Shown here: positions 1-8,408 of the stretch, one piece after another
Layout of the letters: each line of letters begins with the position of its first letter
Position numbering within the stretch: position 1 is the first letter of the stretch
Assembly: GCF_946479415.1 (NCBI RefSeq)
Contig: NZ_CAMLFY010000020.1
Coordinates: 1 to 46,808 of the forward strand
DNA length: 46,808 nucleotides
Direction: 5' to 3'
Origin: an uncultured Shinella sp.
GTDB taxonomy: Bacteria > Pseudomonadota > Alphaproteobacteria > Rhizobiales > Rhizobiaceae
Position numbers and translations under genes: made by a program
Notes under the pieces: generated by a model
Seen by the model: the letters and a program-made list of their open reading frames with translations, nothing else
Database searches by the model: none
Told to the model about the DNA's origin: nothing

Positions 1-237
1 TACTTCGTCGCCGCGTCCGACGCCGACCACCTTGAGCGCAAGATGGAGTGCCGTCGTGCAGTTGGAAACCGCGGTCGCAAAGGGAGCATCGACATAGGCC
101 GCGAACTCGCGTTCGAATGCCGCCACTTCCGGGCCTTGCGTTATCCAGCCCGACAGGATGACCCGGCGGACGGCGTCGGCCTCCTCCTCATCGAGCTCGG
201 GTTTGGCGACGGGAATCTGAGGAAGGGAACCGCTCAC
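1..237 (-). CDS. DegT/DnrJ/EryC1/StrS-family sugar aminotransferase, N-terminal part (runs off left edge)
   Basis: Only the first 79 codons are in the window. They read as the N-terminus of a PLP-dependent nucleotide-sugar aminotransferase: 'IPVAKPELDEEE', then 'SGWITQGPEVAAFE', then 'VSNCTTALHLAL', the usual order in PseC/LegC/perosamine-synthetase types. The GTG start (237-235) overlaps the stop codon of the upstream epimerase gene as GTGA, so the two are translationally coupled. It is a different protein from the second aminotransferase at 1907-3013. The likely role is 4-amination of a UDP- or dTDP-4-keto sugar, fitting the neighbouring SDR gene, but the PLP lysine and substrate-binding parts lie outside. 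The family is sure; the substrate is not. Confidence 0.85.
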   Translation of the reverse strand, partial: MSGSLPQIPVAKPELDEEEADAVRRVILSGWITQGPEVAAFEREFAAYVDAPFATAVSNCTTALHLALKVVGVGRGDEV

Positions 238-1205
238 GCTGCCTGCCCTCCCAGAGCTTTCTCCTGGCGCCACCAGGCGACGAGGTCACGAAGGCCCGCC
301 TCCATATCCATCTCGGCCGAAAAGCCGATGAGCGCGCGCGCCTTATCGGTCGATGCGAGACGGCGGGCGACGGCGTTGACCTTGCGCGCCGGGCCGTATT
401 CCGGCTTCAGCGTCGATCCCATGACCGCCAGCAGCATGTCTGCCAGTTCGTTCAGACTGGTTTCCGTGCCGCTTGCGACATTGAAGACCTCGTCGGTCAC
501 CGACGATTTCGCCGCCAGGATATTGGCGCGGGCGATATCGTGAACATGAACGAAATCCATCGTCTGAAGTCCGTCACCCAGAATAAGGGGCGGCAGGCCG
601 GAGGCGATGCGCTCCATCCACCGGATGAGAACCTCGGTATAGACGCCGTGCACATCCATGCGCGGACCGTAGACGTTGAAATAGCGTAGCGCCACGTAGT
701 TCAGGCCGTACATGTCCGCGAAGCTGCGCAGCAGCCCTTCATTGAAGGCCTTGGCTGCGCCGTAGATGGTGCGGTTGTTGTAGGGATGGTGGTCTTCGGT
801 CGTCGGAAAGCTTTCCGCCTGCCCGAGTACGGACGCGGAAGACGCGGCCACCACCTTCGAAACGCCTGCCTTCACCGCCGCTTCGAGAACATCGAATGTG
901 CCACCCGCGAGAACATCGAAGGCCAGCCGCGGCTCTTCGGCACATTGGGTGATGCGGATCGCCGCCTGATGGAAGACGACGTCGATGCCCTTGAACGTCT
1001 TCTCCAGCAAAGCCCGGTCCCGGATATCGCCTTCGATGATCGTGATCGGTGCGGCGCTGGCCGCCTGCATGAGGTTTTCACGCCGCCCGCGAACGAAATT
1101 GTCGAGAATAACGATCTCGCGCGGGCGCTCCGCGGCGAGCAGGTCGGCAATATGCGATCCGATGAGGCCAGCCCCGCCGGTGATGAGTATCCGCTTGTCC
1201 TTCAT
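234..1205 (-). CDS. NAD-dependent epimerase/dehydratase (extended SDR) of nucleotide-sugar metabolism
   Basis: 323 aa, normal for extended short-chain dehydrogenases acting on nucleotide sugars (UDP-glucose 4-epimerase or 4,6-dehydratase families). The Rossmann motif TGGAGLIG lies at about residues 9-16, the active-site segment 'ASSASVLG' is mid-protein, and the catalytic Tyr-Lys pair is in 'YGAAK'. The C-terminal half carries the sugar-binding 'RYFNVYGPRMD' segment. The start is ATG at 1205, where the Rossmann fold begins. An in-frame extension upstream would overlap the preceding gene and lacks family similarity. It sits 1 bp after the acyltransferase stop and couples to the aminotransferase by GTGA. 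It probably supplies the 4-keto or epimerised sugar that the aminotransferases use; the exact substrate cannot be read from sequence. Confidence 0.85.
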   Translation of the reverse strand: MKDKRILITGGAGLIGSHIADLLAAERPREIVILDNFVRGRRENLMQAASAAPITIIEGDIRDRALLEKTFKGIDVVFHQAAIRITQCAEEPRLAFDVLAGGTFDVLEAAVKAGVSKVVAASSASVLGQAESFPTTEDHHPYNNRTIYGAAKAFNEGLLRSFADMYGLNYVALRYFNVYGPRMDVHGVYTEVLIRWMERIASGLPPLILGDGLQTMDFVHVHDIARANILAAKSSVTDEVFNVASGTETSLNELADMLLAVMGSTLKPEYGPARKVNAVARRLASTDKARALIGFSAEMDMEAGLRDLVAWWRQEKALGGQAA

Positions 1206-1206
1206 G

Positions 1207-1917
1207 TCACACCTCGACGTTTCTTGTTCGAACCGGGGGAGCCTCCCGCCAGCGCAGGAATTTTGCCGGTACGCCCGCGACGACCGAATAGGGCTCGACA
1301 TCCGAGGCCACCACCGCGCCCGCGCCGACAATGGCGCCTCTGCCGACGATCACGCCCGGAAGGATGGTGGCGTTCGTGCCGATATCGGCCTCCGCCTCGA
1401 TGCGTACCGGCCTGATCTCCAGATCCGTTCGGATGATCGGAACGTCGACCGGTATGCCGCTATGGGTCGAGCCGAGTATCTTCGCGCCCGGCCCCCAGCC
1501 GACGTCATCGCCGATAACCACGTCGCGCGCATCGATGAAGGCCTGCGGACCGATCCAGACATTGTTCCCGATCCGGCATGTTCCGTCGAACCGGCCCTGG
1601 ATGTTCGCCTGCGCGCCGATGAAGACCCCCTCACCGATTTCAAAGGTCTCGGGATGTTTGAAGACCGCATTCGCCCCTACGTTCAACCCCGCGCCGCATT
1701 TGCGTGACAAGGCTTGCAGGATTGCCCGGCGCATCAGGGCATCGACGAAACCGTCGCCGTTCGAAAACCGCCCATAGAGCTCGACCAGGCCAGCGTGCCC
1801 GTATTTGCTTTTGAGTTCCTCGGACAGGTCGTGCTGATAGGCGGGATCGGCGGGCTTGCCGCGCAGCCCATGCACCGCCTTGACGATCCGCGTCGTGTTG
1901 CGGGTCTCAAGCGACAT
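1207..1917 (-). CDS. Hexapeptide-repeat (left-handed beta-helix) O/N-acyltransferase
   Basis: 236 aa. The C-terminal two thirds are hexapeptide repeats ('IGEGVFIGAQANIQG', 'IGNNVWIGPQAFID', '[14 protein letters not shown]') ending in the conserved 'AGVPAKFLR' of the maltose/galactoside acetyltransferase and serine-acetyltransferase-like group. The N-terminal about 70 residues are alpha-helical and not assigned. A histidine in 'LGSTHSG' is placed like the catalytic His of this superfamily. The gene overlaps the 3' end of the upstream aminotransferase gene by 11 bp, so it belongs to the same operon. Likely role: acetylation of the amino sugar or of a sugar hydroxyl in the repeat unit. Donor and acceptor are unknown. 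Confidence 0.85.
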   Translation of the reverse strand: MSLETRNTTRIVKAVHGLRGKPADPAYQHDLSEELKSKYGHAGLVELYGRFSNGDGFVDALMRRAILQALSRKCGAGLNVGANAVFKHPETFEIGEGVFIGAQANIQGRFDGTCRIGNNVWIGPQAFIDARDVVIGDDVGWGPGAKILGSTHSGIPVDVPIIRTDLEIRPVRIEAEADIGTNATILPGVIVGRGAIVGAGAVVASDVEPYSVVAGVPAKFLRWREAPPVRTRNVEV

Positions 1918-3013
1918 AGGCTTCCCTCTCCACGGCCCGGACGACCTGCTCCACCTGCTGGCCAGTCATTTCCGGATAGATCGGCAGGGAAAGTACCTCC
2001 CGCGACGCGGCCTCGGACACGGGAAAATCACCCGGCGAATAGCCCAGATCGGCATGGGCCGGCTGGAGATGTACGGGGATGGGATAATGCAGGCCGGTCT
2101 GGACGCCTTCGGCCAGCAAGGCCCGCTGCAAGCCTTCACGATCGCCGGTGCGGACCGCATAGATGTGATAGACGTGGCGGCGCTGCGGGTCGGCATAGGG
2201 CAGACGGATATGGCGCATGCCACCGAGCAGCGCGGTATAATGCGCCGCATGAGCGCGCCGTGCTTCGGTCCATGCCTCCAGATGGCGCAGCTTGACGCGC
2301 AGGATCGCGCCCTGAATGCCGTCCATGCGATAATTGTAGCCCTTCAGGACATGGTGATAGCGCTTTTCCTGTCCCCAGTCGCGCAGCATGCGCAAGGTCT
2401 TCGCGTGGCCGTCGTCGTTGGTGACGGCGATGCCGCCCTCGCCGCAGGCGCCGAGATTCTTGCCCGGATAGAAACTGAAGCACCCTGCCACGCCGAAGCT
2501 ACCGGCCCTGCGGCCCCTGAATTCGGCGCCATGCGCCTGGCAGGCATCTTCCACGATCGGCAGGCCATGCCGCGCGGCGATTGCCTGGATCGCTTCCATA
2601 TTCGCCATCTGACCGTAGATATGCACGGGCACGATCGCCTTGGTGCGCGGCGTGATGGCGGCCTCCAGTTTCTCCGGGTCCATCGTGAGGGTCGACTGCT
2701 CGACATCCACGAAGACAGGCCGTGCGCCGGTGTAGCAGATCGCCGATGCGGTCGCGACGAAGGTGAAGGGCACGGTGATGATCTCGTCCCCCGGCCCGCA
2801 ACCGAGCGCGAGCAACGAGAGATGGAGAGCACTCGTTCCCGAATTGACGGCGATCGCATGCCTGACGCCGCAATAATCCGCAAATTCGCGTTCGAACTGC
2901 TCCACCTCGTCGCCGAGCACATATTGCGCCGATGCCAGCACCCGGAGCACCGCTGCATCGATTTCAGGTTTAAGAGATGCGTATTGGGCTTTCAGATCGA
3001 GGAGCGGAATCAT
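1907..3013 (-). CDS. DegT/DnrJ/EryC1/StrS aminotransferase (WbpE/WlbC-like candidate)
   Basis: 368 aa, full length for the family. The PLP-binding lysine is K185 in 'FYPGKNLGACGEGG', with the cofactor Asp/Gln in 'VEDACQAHGAE' (about 154-164) and the phosphate-binding 'NSGTSALHLSL' at about 57-67. It lies between a Gfo/Idh/MocA oxidoreductase (ATGA overlap at 3010-3013) and an acyltransferase. This gives the oxidise / transaminate / acetylate trio known as WbpB-WbpE-WbpD (WlbA-WlbC-WlbB) for UDP-2,3-diacetamido uronic acids. By that context it would transfer an amino group from glutamate to C3 of a 3-keto UDP-sugar. Family certain, specific step inferred. Confidence 0.88.
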   Translation of the reverse strand: MIPLLDLKAQYASLKPEIDAAVLRVLASAQYVLGDEVEQFEREFADYCGVRHAIAVNSGTSALHLSLLALGCGPGDEIITVPFTFVATASAICYTGARPVFVDVEQSTLTMDPEKLEAAITPRTKAIVPVHIYGQMANMEAIQAIAARHGLPIVEDACQAHGAEFRGRRAGSFGVAGCFSFYPGKNLGACGEGGIAVTNDDGHAKTLRMLRDWGQEKRYHHVLKGYNYRMDGIQGAILRVKLRHLEAWTEARRAHAAHYTALLGGMRHIRLPYADPQRRHVYHIYAVRTGDREGLQRALLAEGVQTGLHYPIPVHLQPAHADLGYSPGDFPVSEAASREVLSLPIYPEMTGQQVEQVVRAVEREAYVA

Positions 3014-4047
3014 GCGATCAACCTCGCCTTCTCCAGTTCGATGACGCGACCGCGCTGGGCGAGCGACTGCGTGGCGGCCTCGAGGATCCGGACGACGCGC
3101 AGGCCGGCATTGCCGTCGGCCGTCGGCCGGGCACGCGTTTCGACGCAGCGAACAAACTCGCGCAACTCCCGGCCAAGCGCTTCGGATATGTCCAGCTGCG
3201 GGGCATACATATCGCCGGTGCGATAACCCACCAGCATCTGGTAGACCTTTTCGCCGTTCTTCTGCGGGTTGCCGTTCAGCGTGATCCCCTTGTCGTAGAC
3301 CTTCACCTTTTCGCTGGGCTCAAGATCGTCATAGACGATCATCTTGTTGCTGCCGCCGATCAGGGTCCGGCGCACCTTCACGGGTGCCAGCCAGTTGACA
3401 TGGACATGGGCGATGAGTTTGCTCTCGTAGAACAGGGTCAGATAGGCGATGTTTTCGGGCTCGCCCGGCACATGGCTCATGCCGGTCGCGGAGACGGCCA
3501 CGGGCTTTTCATCGAGCACATAGTCCATGATCGAGAGGTCATGGACGGCAAGATCCCAGACGACGCTGACATCGTGCTGGAAGAGACCGAGATTCACGCG
3601 CACGGAATCGTAATAGTAGATCTCGCCGAGGTCCCTTTCCGCGATCTCCCGCATCTTTCGAACCGCCCCCGTATGGACGAAGGTGTGATCGACGGCGAGC
3701 ACCAGATCGCGCCGGGCGGCCTCCTCCACCATGCGCCGGGCCTCCTCGGCGGTTGATGCCATCGGTTTTTCGACGAAGACATGCTTGCCCGCCATCAGGG
3801 CCATCATGGCAAGCCGGAAATGCGTGGAGACCGGGGTCGCAATCGCAATCGCGTCGATCCGCGGATCATGAAGCATTTCGTCGAAATCGGCAGTGATATC
3901 GACCGTCGGATAGCGCGCCTTCACCGGTGCAAGCCGGTCTGTCATGAGATCGCAGACCGAAACAAGGCGTGCATCCGGAATATCCGCCAGGTTCCGCACC
4001 AGGTTCGGTCCCCAATAGCCGTAGCCGACAACCCCTACCCCTATCAC
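3010..4047 (-). CDS. Gfo/Idh/MocA-family NAD(P)-dependent sugar dehydrogenase (WbpB/WlbA-like candidate)
   Basis: 345 aa. The N-terminal Rossmann motif '[11 protein letters not shown]' is followed by the family hallmark '[11 protein letters not shown]' (EKP at about 97-99) and a C-terminal alpha/beta domain with '[15 protein letters not shown]', whose histidine occupies the usual catalytic position. In WbpB/WlbA pathways such enzymes oxidise C3 of UDP-GlcNAcA, which an aminotransferase then aminates. ATGA overlaps on both sides (3010-3013 and 4044-4047) join it tightly to the aminotransferase and the acyltransferase. The sugar substrate is inferred from context only. Confidence 0.87.
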   Translation of the reverse strand: MIGVGVVGYGYWGPNLVRNLADIPDARLVSVCDLMTDRLAPVKARYPTVDITADFDEMLHDPRIDAIAIATPVSTHFRLAMMALMAGKHVFVEKPMASTAEEARRMVEEAARRDLVLAVDHTFVHTGAVRKMREIAERDLGEIYYYDSVRVNLGLFQHDVSVVWDLAVHDLSIMDYVLDEKPVAVSATGMSHVPGEPENIAYLTLFYESKLIAHVHVNWLAPVKVRRTLIGGSNKMIVYDDLEPSEKVKVYDKGITLNGNPQKNGEKVYQMLVGYRTGDMYAPQLDISEALGRELREFVRCVETRARPTADGNAGLRVVRILEAATQSLAQRGRVIELEKARLIA

Positions 4048-4550
4048 GATACGGCCTCCATGATTGCGGCCTTGGAATGGTCATCCCCGACCCGGCCGAT
4101 GATCCGCGCCGGCACGCCGGCAACAATGGTGAAATCGGGGACGTCCTTGACCACGACGGCGCCCGCACCGATCTGCGCGCCCTCCCCGATCGTGACGCCC
4201 GGAAGGATGGTGGCATTGCTGCCGATGGACGCCCGGCGCTTCACGCGGGTCGTCAGCAACGTCCAGTCGCTGTCGCATTGGAGGCTGCCGTCGGCATTGA
4301 CGGCGCGGGGATACATGTCGTTGGTGAACATGACCCCATGTCCGACGAAGACGCCGTCCTCTATCGTCACGCCCTCGCAAATGAAGCTGTGGCTGGAAAT
4401 CTTGCAATGCCGGCCGATATGCGCGTTCTTCTGGATTTCCACGAATGTCCCGATCCGGGAGCCGGCTCCGATCGTGCATCCGTAGAGATTGACCAGATCG
4501 GGATGGTGGATCACCACCCCCTCTTCCCTGATAACGTCAAGCGCAATCAT
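4044..4550 (-). CDS. Hexapeptide N-acetyltransferase of amino-sugar synthesis (WbpD/WlbB/QdtC-like)
   Basis: 168 aa. Left-handed beta-helix repeats run through most of the protein ('[16 protein letters not shown]', '[14 protein letters not shown]', '[12 protein letters not shown]'), with '[16 protein letters not shown]', a segment typical of UDP-3-amino-sugar N-acetyltransferases (WbpD/WlbB, QdtC/FdtC), and the terminal 'AGVPARIIG'. The ATG at 4550 is preferred because GGAG lies 7 nt before it; an in-frame ATG at 4568 would add six residues. As first gene of the minus-strand operon it sets the position of the divergent promoter. Predicted to acetylate the amino group installed by the aminotransferase at 1907-3013. 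Confidence 0.87.
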   Translation of the reverse strand: MIALDVIREEGVVIHHPDLVNLYGCTIGAGSRIGTFVEIQKNAHIGRHCKISSHSFICEGVTIEDGVFVGHGVMFTNDMYPRAVNADGSLQCDSDWTLLTTRVKRRASIGSNATILPGVTIGEGAQIGAGAVVVKDVPDFTIVAGVPARIIGRVGDDHSKAAIMEAVS

Positions 4551-4571
4551 TCGAATACTCCGTGGCATATT

Positions 4572-4681
4572 CCTGTTTAAAAACAGGCGTCAGGGCGTGC
4601 TCCAGACTGCTTAGAGGACATTTCCTTTTGCCGTTCGAGTAAAGGGAACAATAGGATTTACGAGCTACACCTTAGGGTGTA
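4572..4681. promoter_or_regulatory. Divergent promoter interval with two inverted repeats
   Basis: The non-coding stretch between the amino-sugar operon (leftward) and the first GT4 gene (rightward) carries two inverted repeats. CCTGTTTAAAAACAGG at 4572-4587 has 7-bp arms and a 2-nt spacer and lies in the leader just before the acyltransferase start. TACACCTTAGGGTGTA at 4666-4681 has 6-bp arms and a 4-nt spacer. Both could be operators. No convincing -35/-10 pair was identified. Confidence 0.4.
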
Positions 4682-4760
4682 CGCCGGGGTCACCGATTGA
4701 GCCTTCGTGATGTCCGCCGCGTAGGGGCGATGTTCACCGTTTTCCCCGCCCCGCCGAAAG

Positions 4761-6092
4761 GTGCGATTGCACGGCGCTGTCCTTCCACGCAGTTTGAACG
4801 CAGCAACCACAAGCCGCCTCAAACCGGGAAAGCGACAATTGCGCATCCTCGTCTATCCCCACGATCTCGCCGTCGGCGGAAGCCAGATCAATGCGATCGA
4901 TTTGGCCGCAGGCGCGCAGGCCGCAGGCCACGAGGTGGTCGTTTACGGCGTTCCGGGGCCTCTCACCGGCTATATCGCCGAGCGCGGCCTGCGTTTCCTG
5001 CCCGCAAGCGCGACGAAATATCGGCCCGCACCTTCACGCATCATCGAACTCGCGCGGATCGCCCGACAGGAGCGGATCGACCTGATCCACGCCTATGAAT
5101 GGCCCCCGTGTCTGGACGCCTATTACGGCGCGTCCTTGCTTTTCGGCGTTCCCGTTCTCTGCACCGTGCTCAGCATGTCCGTGAGCGAGCAGGTGCCATC
5201 CTCGGTGCCGCTCATCATGGGCACCGAGGATCTCGGCCGGCAGGCCCGCGCACGGCAGACCGGCCCCGTCTGGGTCATCGAACCGCCGATCGACGTCGAG
5301 CGCGACAGCCCCCTGGTGGACGGGCGGCCGTTTCGAGCCGCGCATGGCATTGCAGACAAGGAATTTCTCATCGTCAGCGTGTCCCGCCATGCCCTGGACC
5401 TGAAGCTGGATTCGCTGGTTCGGGCCATCGATGCCGTGGACATCCTGGGGCAGCAACACCCGGTCGTGCTGGCACTGGTCGGCGACGGCCCGGCCCGCGC
5501 GGCGCTGGAGAAACGGGCAGACGCAGTCAATCGGCGTCTCGGGCGGCGCGCGGTCGTCCTTTGCGGCCAGCAACTCGATCCCAGAAGCGCCTATGCCGCA
5601 GCTGATCTGGTTGTGGCGATGGGCAGTTCCGCTTTGCGGACTCTTGCCATCGGCCGGCCGTTGATCGTGCAGGGAGAGCGGGCATTCTCCGAGATCTTCG
5701 AACCTGCGACGCTGGACATCTTCCTGAACCAGGGTTTCTACGGGCTGGCGGACGACGAGCCCGGCGCTGGCCGCCTTGCGGCCCAGATCGAACGTTTGCT
5801 GTCGGACGACGATCTTCGATCGCGCCTTGCCGACTATGGCCGCCGCATCGTGGTCGAGCGCTTCAGCCTGGAACGGGCGCTGGCGCTCCAGCTCGATATC
5901 TATCGGGAGGTTCTCGCCACCCGCACCAGGAACCGTGTCACGGAGGCCGTACTGTCCGGCTTGCAGGCCCTGGCGGTCGAGCTGGACAACCACAATCCCC
6001 TGGCAAAACGCCGCAAGAAACGCCAGGCTCTCGGCCTACTCTCGGCCGCCGGCTCGGGCCGCTGGCCCCCCAAGCTTGAGACCGGTGCGTGA
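4761..6092 (+). CDS. GT4-family (GT-B fold) glycosyltransferase
   Basis: 443 aa from GTG at 4761. A TTG at 4839, preceded by GGGAAAG, gives a shorter protein beginning 'RILVYPHDLAVGGSQ' and may be the real start. The N-terminal Rossmann domain has the acceptor-side glycine motif 'AVGGSQINAIDLA'. The C-terminal domain has 'VSVSRHALDLKLDSLVRA' and 'LVGDGPARAALE', as in group-1 glycosyltransferases, although the usual E-x7-E motif is poorly kept (around 'SSALRTLAIGRPLI'). It probably adds one sugar to the lipid-linked repeat unit at the inner membrane. Its last 57 bp overlap the 3' end of the convergent polymerase gene. Confidence 0.85.
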   Translation: MRLHGAVLPRSLNAATTSRLKPGKRQLRILVYPHDLAVGGSQINAIDLAAGAQAAGHEVVVYGVPGPLTGYIAERGLRFLPASATKYRPAPSRIIELARIARQERIDLIHAYEWPPCLDAYYGASLLFGVPVLCTVLSMSVSEQVPSSVPLIMGTEDLGRQARARQTGPVWVIEPPIDVERDSPLVDGRPFRAAHGIADKEFLIVSVSRHALDLKLDSLVRAIDAVDILGQQHPVVLALVGDGPARAALEKRADAVNRRLGRRAVVLCGQQLDPRSAYAAADLVVAMGSSALRTLAIGRPLIVQGERAFSEIFEPATLDIFLNQGFYGLADDEPGAGRLAAQIERLLSDDDLRSRLADYGRRIVVERFSLERALALQLDIYREVLATRTRNRVTEAVLSGLQALAVELDNHNPLAKRRKKRQALGLLSAAGSGRWPPKLETGA

Positions 6093-7493
6093 AGGTGGAG
6101 CGCCGACACTGCGGGACGGACGCCCCTCCGTCGCCTTCTCCTCTTTGTCTTCCCTGCCCTTGGCATCCAGCAGCCAAACACCCGAGCCGAGGGAGAACAT
6201 GAATATCACATAGGTGGCGTTCCAGAAGTGAACGGTCCAGCCGACGAGGAAGAAGCCCGTCAGGGATGCGAGGAAACCCATTCGATAAGCGGCCAGTTTC
6301 GCATCGTCGATCTTCCTGATCGCGACCGCTGTAAAGATAGCCAGGAACGTGACGGTCATCGCCGCGGCCGCCGGAATACCGTAGATGATAGCTTGATACA
6401 GCCAGAACATGTCGATGCTGGGAGGCATCCAGTCCGGCCTGTCCCAGCCCATCATCGTCGTTCCGAAAAGGGGATGGTTCATCACCGAGCCGGTTCCGAA
6501 ATTCCAGATCAGCACACGATAATAGGCGTTCTCGGGACTGAACGAAAAATGGGTGATGAAGAACTCGAAGACGCTCTGGTTGGACATCGTCGCGACGAAG
6601 ACATAGCCAGCACCGAGACCTGCCCAAAGCAGCTTCCACCGCGCCTTGATGCGCACGAGCACCTTGTCCCAGGCAATCAGGACGATCTGCGCGAAAAGCC
6701 CGCTCAGCGGCCCTGACGACATCGACAGGAAGGTTGTCGTCGCGACCACCGCGGCCTTCGCATAGCGTTCCGACGCCGTCTTCGCGTAACCGAGAACGCA
6801 AAAGACCGGCCCCAGCATGGCGCCGCAAATCACGCCGAAAAGGATCGGATGTTCCACGATGCTTTGCACGCGCCGCAAGCCCCACCGCGTGTCATGCAGG
6901 TTTGGGTGCGTCGTAAACACATGGCGCATCAGATTGAGCAGGATGTTCTCGCCGGTCAGCGCTTCGAGGAACGCGAAGGGCATCAGAAACAGAATGACGC
7001 GAAAGAAGAGGCGCACCACGCGATAGTAGTCCTCGGCGGATCGGATATAGCACCGCGCCAGAAGATAAGGCCCCATCGTCTCGATGAACTGGATGCCGCC
7101 CGACTGCAGCCCCTGGCTGATGCCATGCACGGCGCACAGGCTCACGAAGCACCAGAAGCAGTAGAAGAGAAGCGTGAAGTCGACAAACCGCAGCCGGCCT
7201 GCCCCGCCTGAGGCCCATTTATAGAGGCACGGCAGGACGGTCGCGATCAGCACCAGACGAAAGGGGCTGAGCGCCAGACTGCCGAGACTGAAGATGAAGG
7301 GCAGGAAAAGCGATAAAATGAACAGCGTGACCGGTAGAGATTGTGTCCCCTGGGCTGCCTGGTCGCCGGCAGGTGCGCGCGACGCGCGGCTTCGCGAGCC
7401 CGCCCTTCGGCTGACCGGCCGGCTTCGGCCACCCGCAGCATTCGCCTTCCCCAATGCCTGAAGCCCGTCGTCGCTGGAAAGGATCGCTCGCAT
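6036..7493 (-). CDS. Wzy/ExoQ-like polysaccharide polymerase (O-antigen ligase/polymerase family)
   Basis: 485 aa integral membrane protein with roughly 10-12 hydrophobic segments starting near residue 52 ('LFILSLFLPFIFSLGSLAL'). The long loop before the final helices contains 'NHPLFGTTMMGWDRPDW', similar to the 'NPLFGxG' region of O-antigen polymerases and ligases. The N-terminal 50 residues and C-terminal 45 residues are hydrophilic, Arg/Gly-rich and probably cytoplasmic. It lies among glycosyltransferases and the only Wzz-type regulator in the window is at 17756-19279, so it is the best candidate for block polymerisation of the repeat unit. The 3' end overlaps the convergent GT4 gene by 57 bp. 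Confidence 0.82.
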   Translation of the reverse strand: MRAILSSDDGLQALGKANAAGGRSRPVSRRAGSRSRASRAPAGDQAAQGTQSLPVTLFILSLFLPFIFSLGSLALSPFRLVLIATVLPCLYKWASGGAGRLRFVDFTLLFYCFWCFVSLCAVHGISQGLQSGGIQFIETMGPYLLARCYIRSAEDYYRVVRLFFRVILFLMPFAFLEALTGENILLNLMRHVFTTHPNLHDTRWGLRRVQSIVEHPILFGVICGAMLGPVFCVLGYAKTASERYAKAAVVATTTFLSMSSGPLSGLFAQIVLIAWDKVLVRIKARWKLLWAGLGAGYVFVATMSNQSVFEFFITHFSFSPENAYYRVLIWNFGTGSVMNHPLFGTTMMGWDRPDWMPPSIDMFWLYQAIIYGIPAAAAMTVTFLAIFTAVAIRKIDDAKLAAYRMGFLASLTGFFLVGWTVHFWNATYVIFMFSLGSGVWLLDAKGREDKEEKATEGRPSRSVGAPPSRTGLKLGGPAARAGGRE

Positions 7494-7538
7494 GGCCGAC
7501 GGCTGCCTCGTGGAACAGGAATAACGCGACGTTCAAAG

Positions 7539-7612
7539 CAACCTATCTCCGCCTATGGCGATTTATAACCTACCAATCGGATCAGTCGGCGTCTGCCGGA
7601 TACACCTAACGA
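7539..7612. promoter_or_regulatory. Upstream region of the polymerase gene with three ACCTA-type repeats
   Basis: The 131-bp gap before the polymerase start contains CAACCTATC (7539-7547), AACCTACC (7567-7574) and ACACCTAAC (about 7602-7610): three copies of an AMCCTA core in the same orientation. The sequence AACCTATC recurs before the Wzz-domain gene (19287-19294), where it partly coincides with the ribosome-binding region. A regulator site is possible, but chance has not been excluded. Confidence 0.25.
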
Positions 7613-7624
7613 ATTAGCTGCCGG

Positions 7625-8407
7625 TCATTTTCGGCTAGTGTTGTTCTTCAATACCGGGTGGCTGTCATACAAGGCAAAATCGCCCCACCGCCCGCCGCCG
7701 ATCTGGTTGCCGGTGATCCGGATCGAGGCGTCATCGACACCGCCGCCGCCCTTGCGGCCATCGAGATAGATCGTGTAGCCGCCGCCGAAAAGAACGTTGT
7801 TCTCTATGCTGATATGCGACAGCCTGCTGAACTCGTTGTTCATCATGACTGCCGATGTCTGATCGTGTTCGTTTACGATGTGATTGCCGACGATCTGGAT
7901 ATCGTGCCCGCCATTGATCTCGATGCCGTCATAGTGGCCATCCGCGCCGGCACGGAGATCGTGGACGTAATTGCCGCGAACCACCGATGGCGCAACGACA
8001 TTGATGCCGTTCTCCACGCCATGGATATCGTTGCGCAGGAAAGTTCCGAAGCCATAGACCGCATTGACCGTTCGTCCGCCGCCGTCGATTTCGCTGTCCT
8101 CCAGCGTGAAACCCTTAGCACCTTCCATCACGCGCAGTGCATGCCAGGGCACTTCCGAGACCAATCTGACGTTCCTCATCGTCACATTGCTGGCTTCGAT
8201 GACGATATTGCCGCGGATTTCCATGTCGCGGACTGTGGCATTGTCGTCTGTCGCATAATAGGTGCCGCGGAATATGATGAGCTTCGACGGATCGGACAAT
8301 CCGCTTCTCTCCAGCGGCATGTTGCTGCCCTGTACCGGTGCGATCACCGTTGCTGCCGTGGAAAGCAGGATTGCGCCGAAAACCGCCACTATCCGGAGAG
8401 TGCGCAT
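7625..8407 (-). CDS. Exported right-handed parallel beta-helix protein (pectate-lyase/NosD-like fold)
   Basis: 260 aa. A signal peptide is visible at residues 1-28 (hydrophobic 'IVAVFGAILLSTAATVIAP'). The rest shows the irregular beta-helix rungs typical of polysaccharide lyases, epimerases and tailspike-like proteins: 'MEIRGNIVIEASNVTMRNV', 'IEINGGHDIQIVGNHI', 'ISIENNVLFGGG', 'IRITGNQIGGG'. No catalytic set can be assigned with confidence. It ends 131 bp before the polymerase start, and its own start lies 1 bp after the GT2 stop, so it is in the GT2 transcript. Likely role: periplasmic or extracellular trimming, epimerisation or binding of the polysaccharide. It could also be a non-catalytic adhesin-like helix. 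Confidence 0.78.
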   Translation of the reverse strand: MRTLRIVAVFGAILLSTAATVIAPVQGSNMPLERSGLSDPSKLIIFRGTYYATDDNATVRDMEIRGNIVIEASNVTMRNVRLVSEVPWHALRVMEGAKGFTLEDSEIDGGGRTVNAVYGFGTFLRNDIHGVENGINVVAPSVVRGNYVHDLRAGADGHYDGIEINGGHDIQIVGNHIVNEHDQTSAVMMNNEFSRLSHISIENNVLFGGGYTIYLDGRKGGGGVDDASIRITGNQIGGGRWGDFALYDSHPVLKNNTSRK

Positions 8408-8408
8408 T

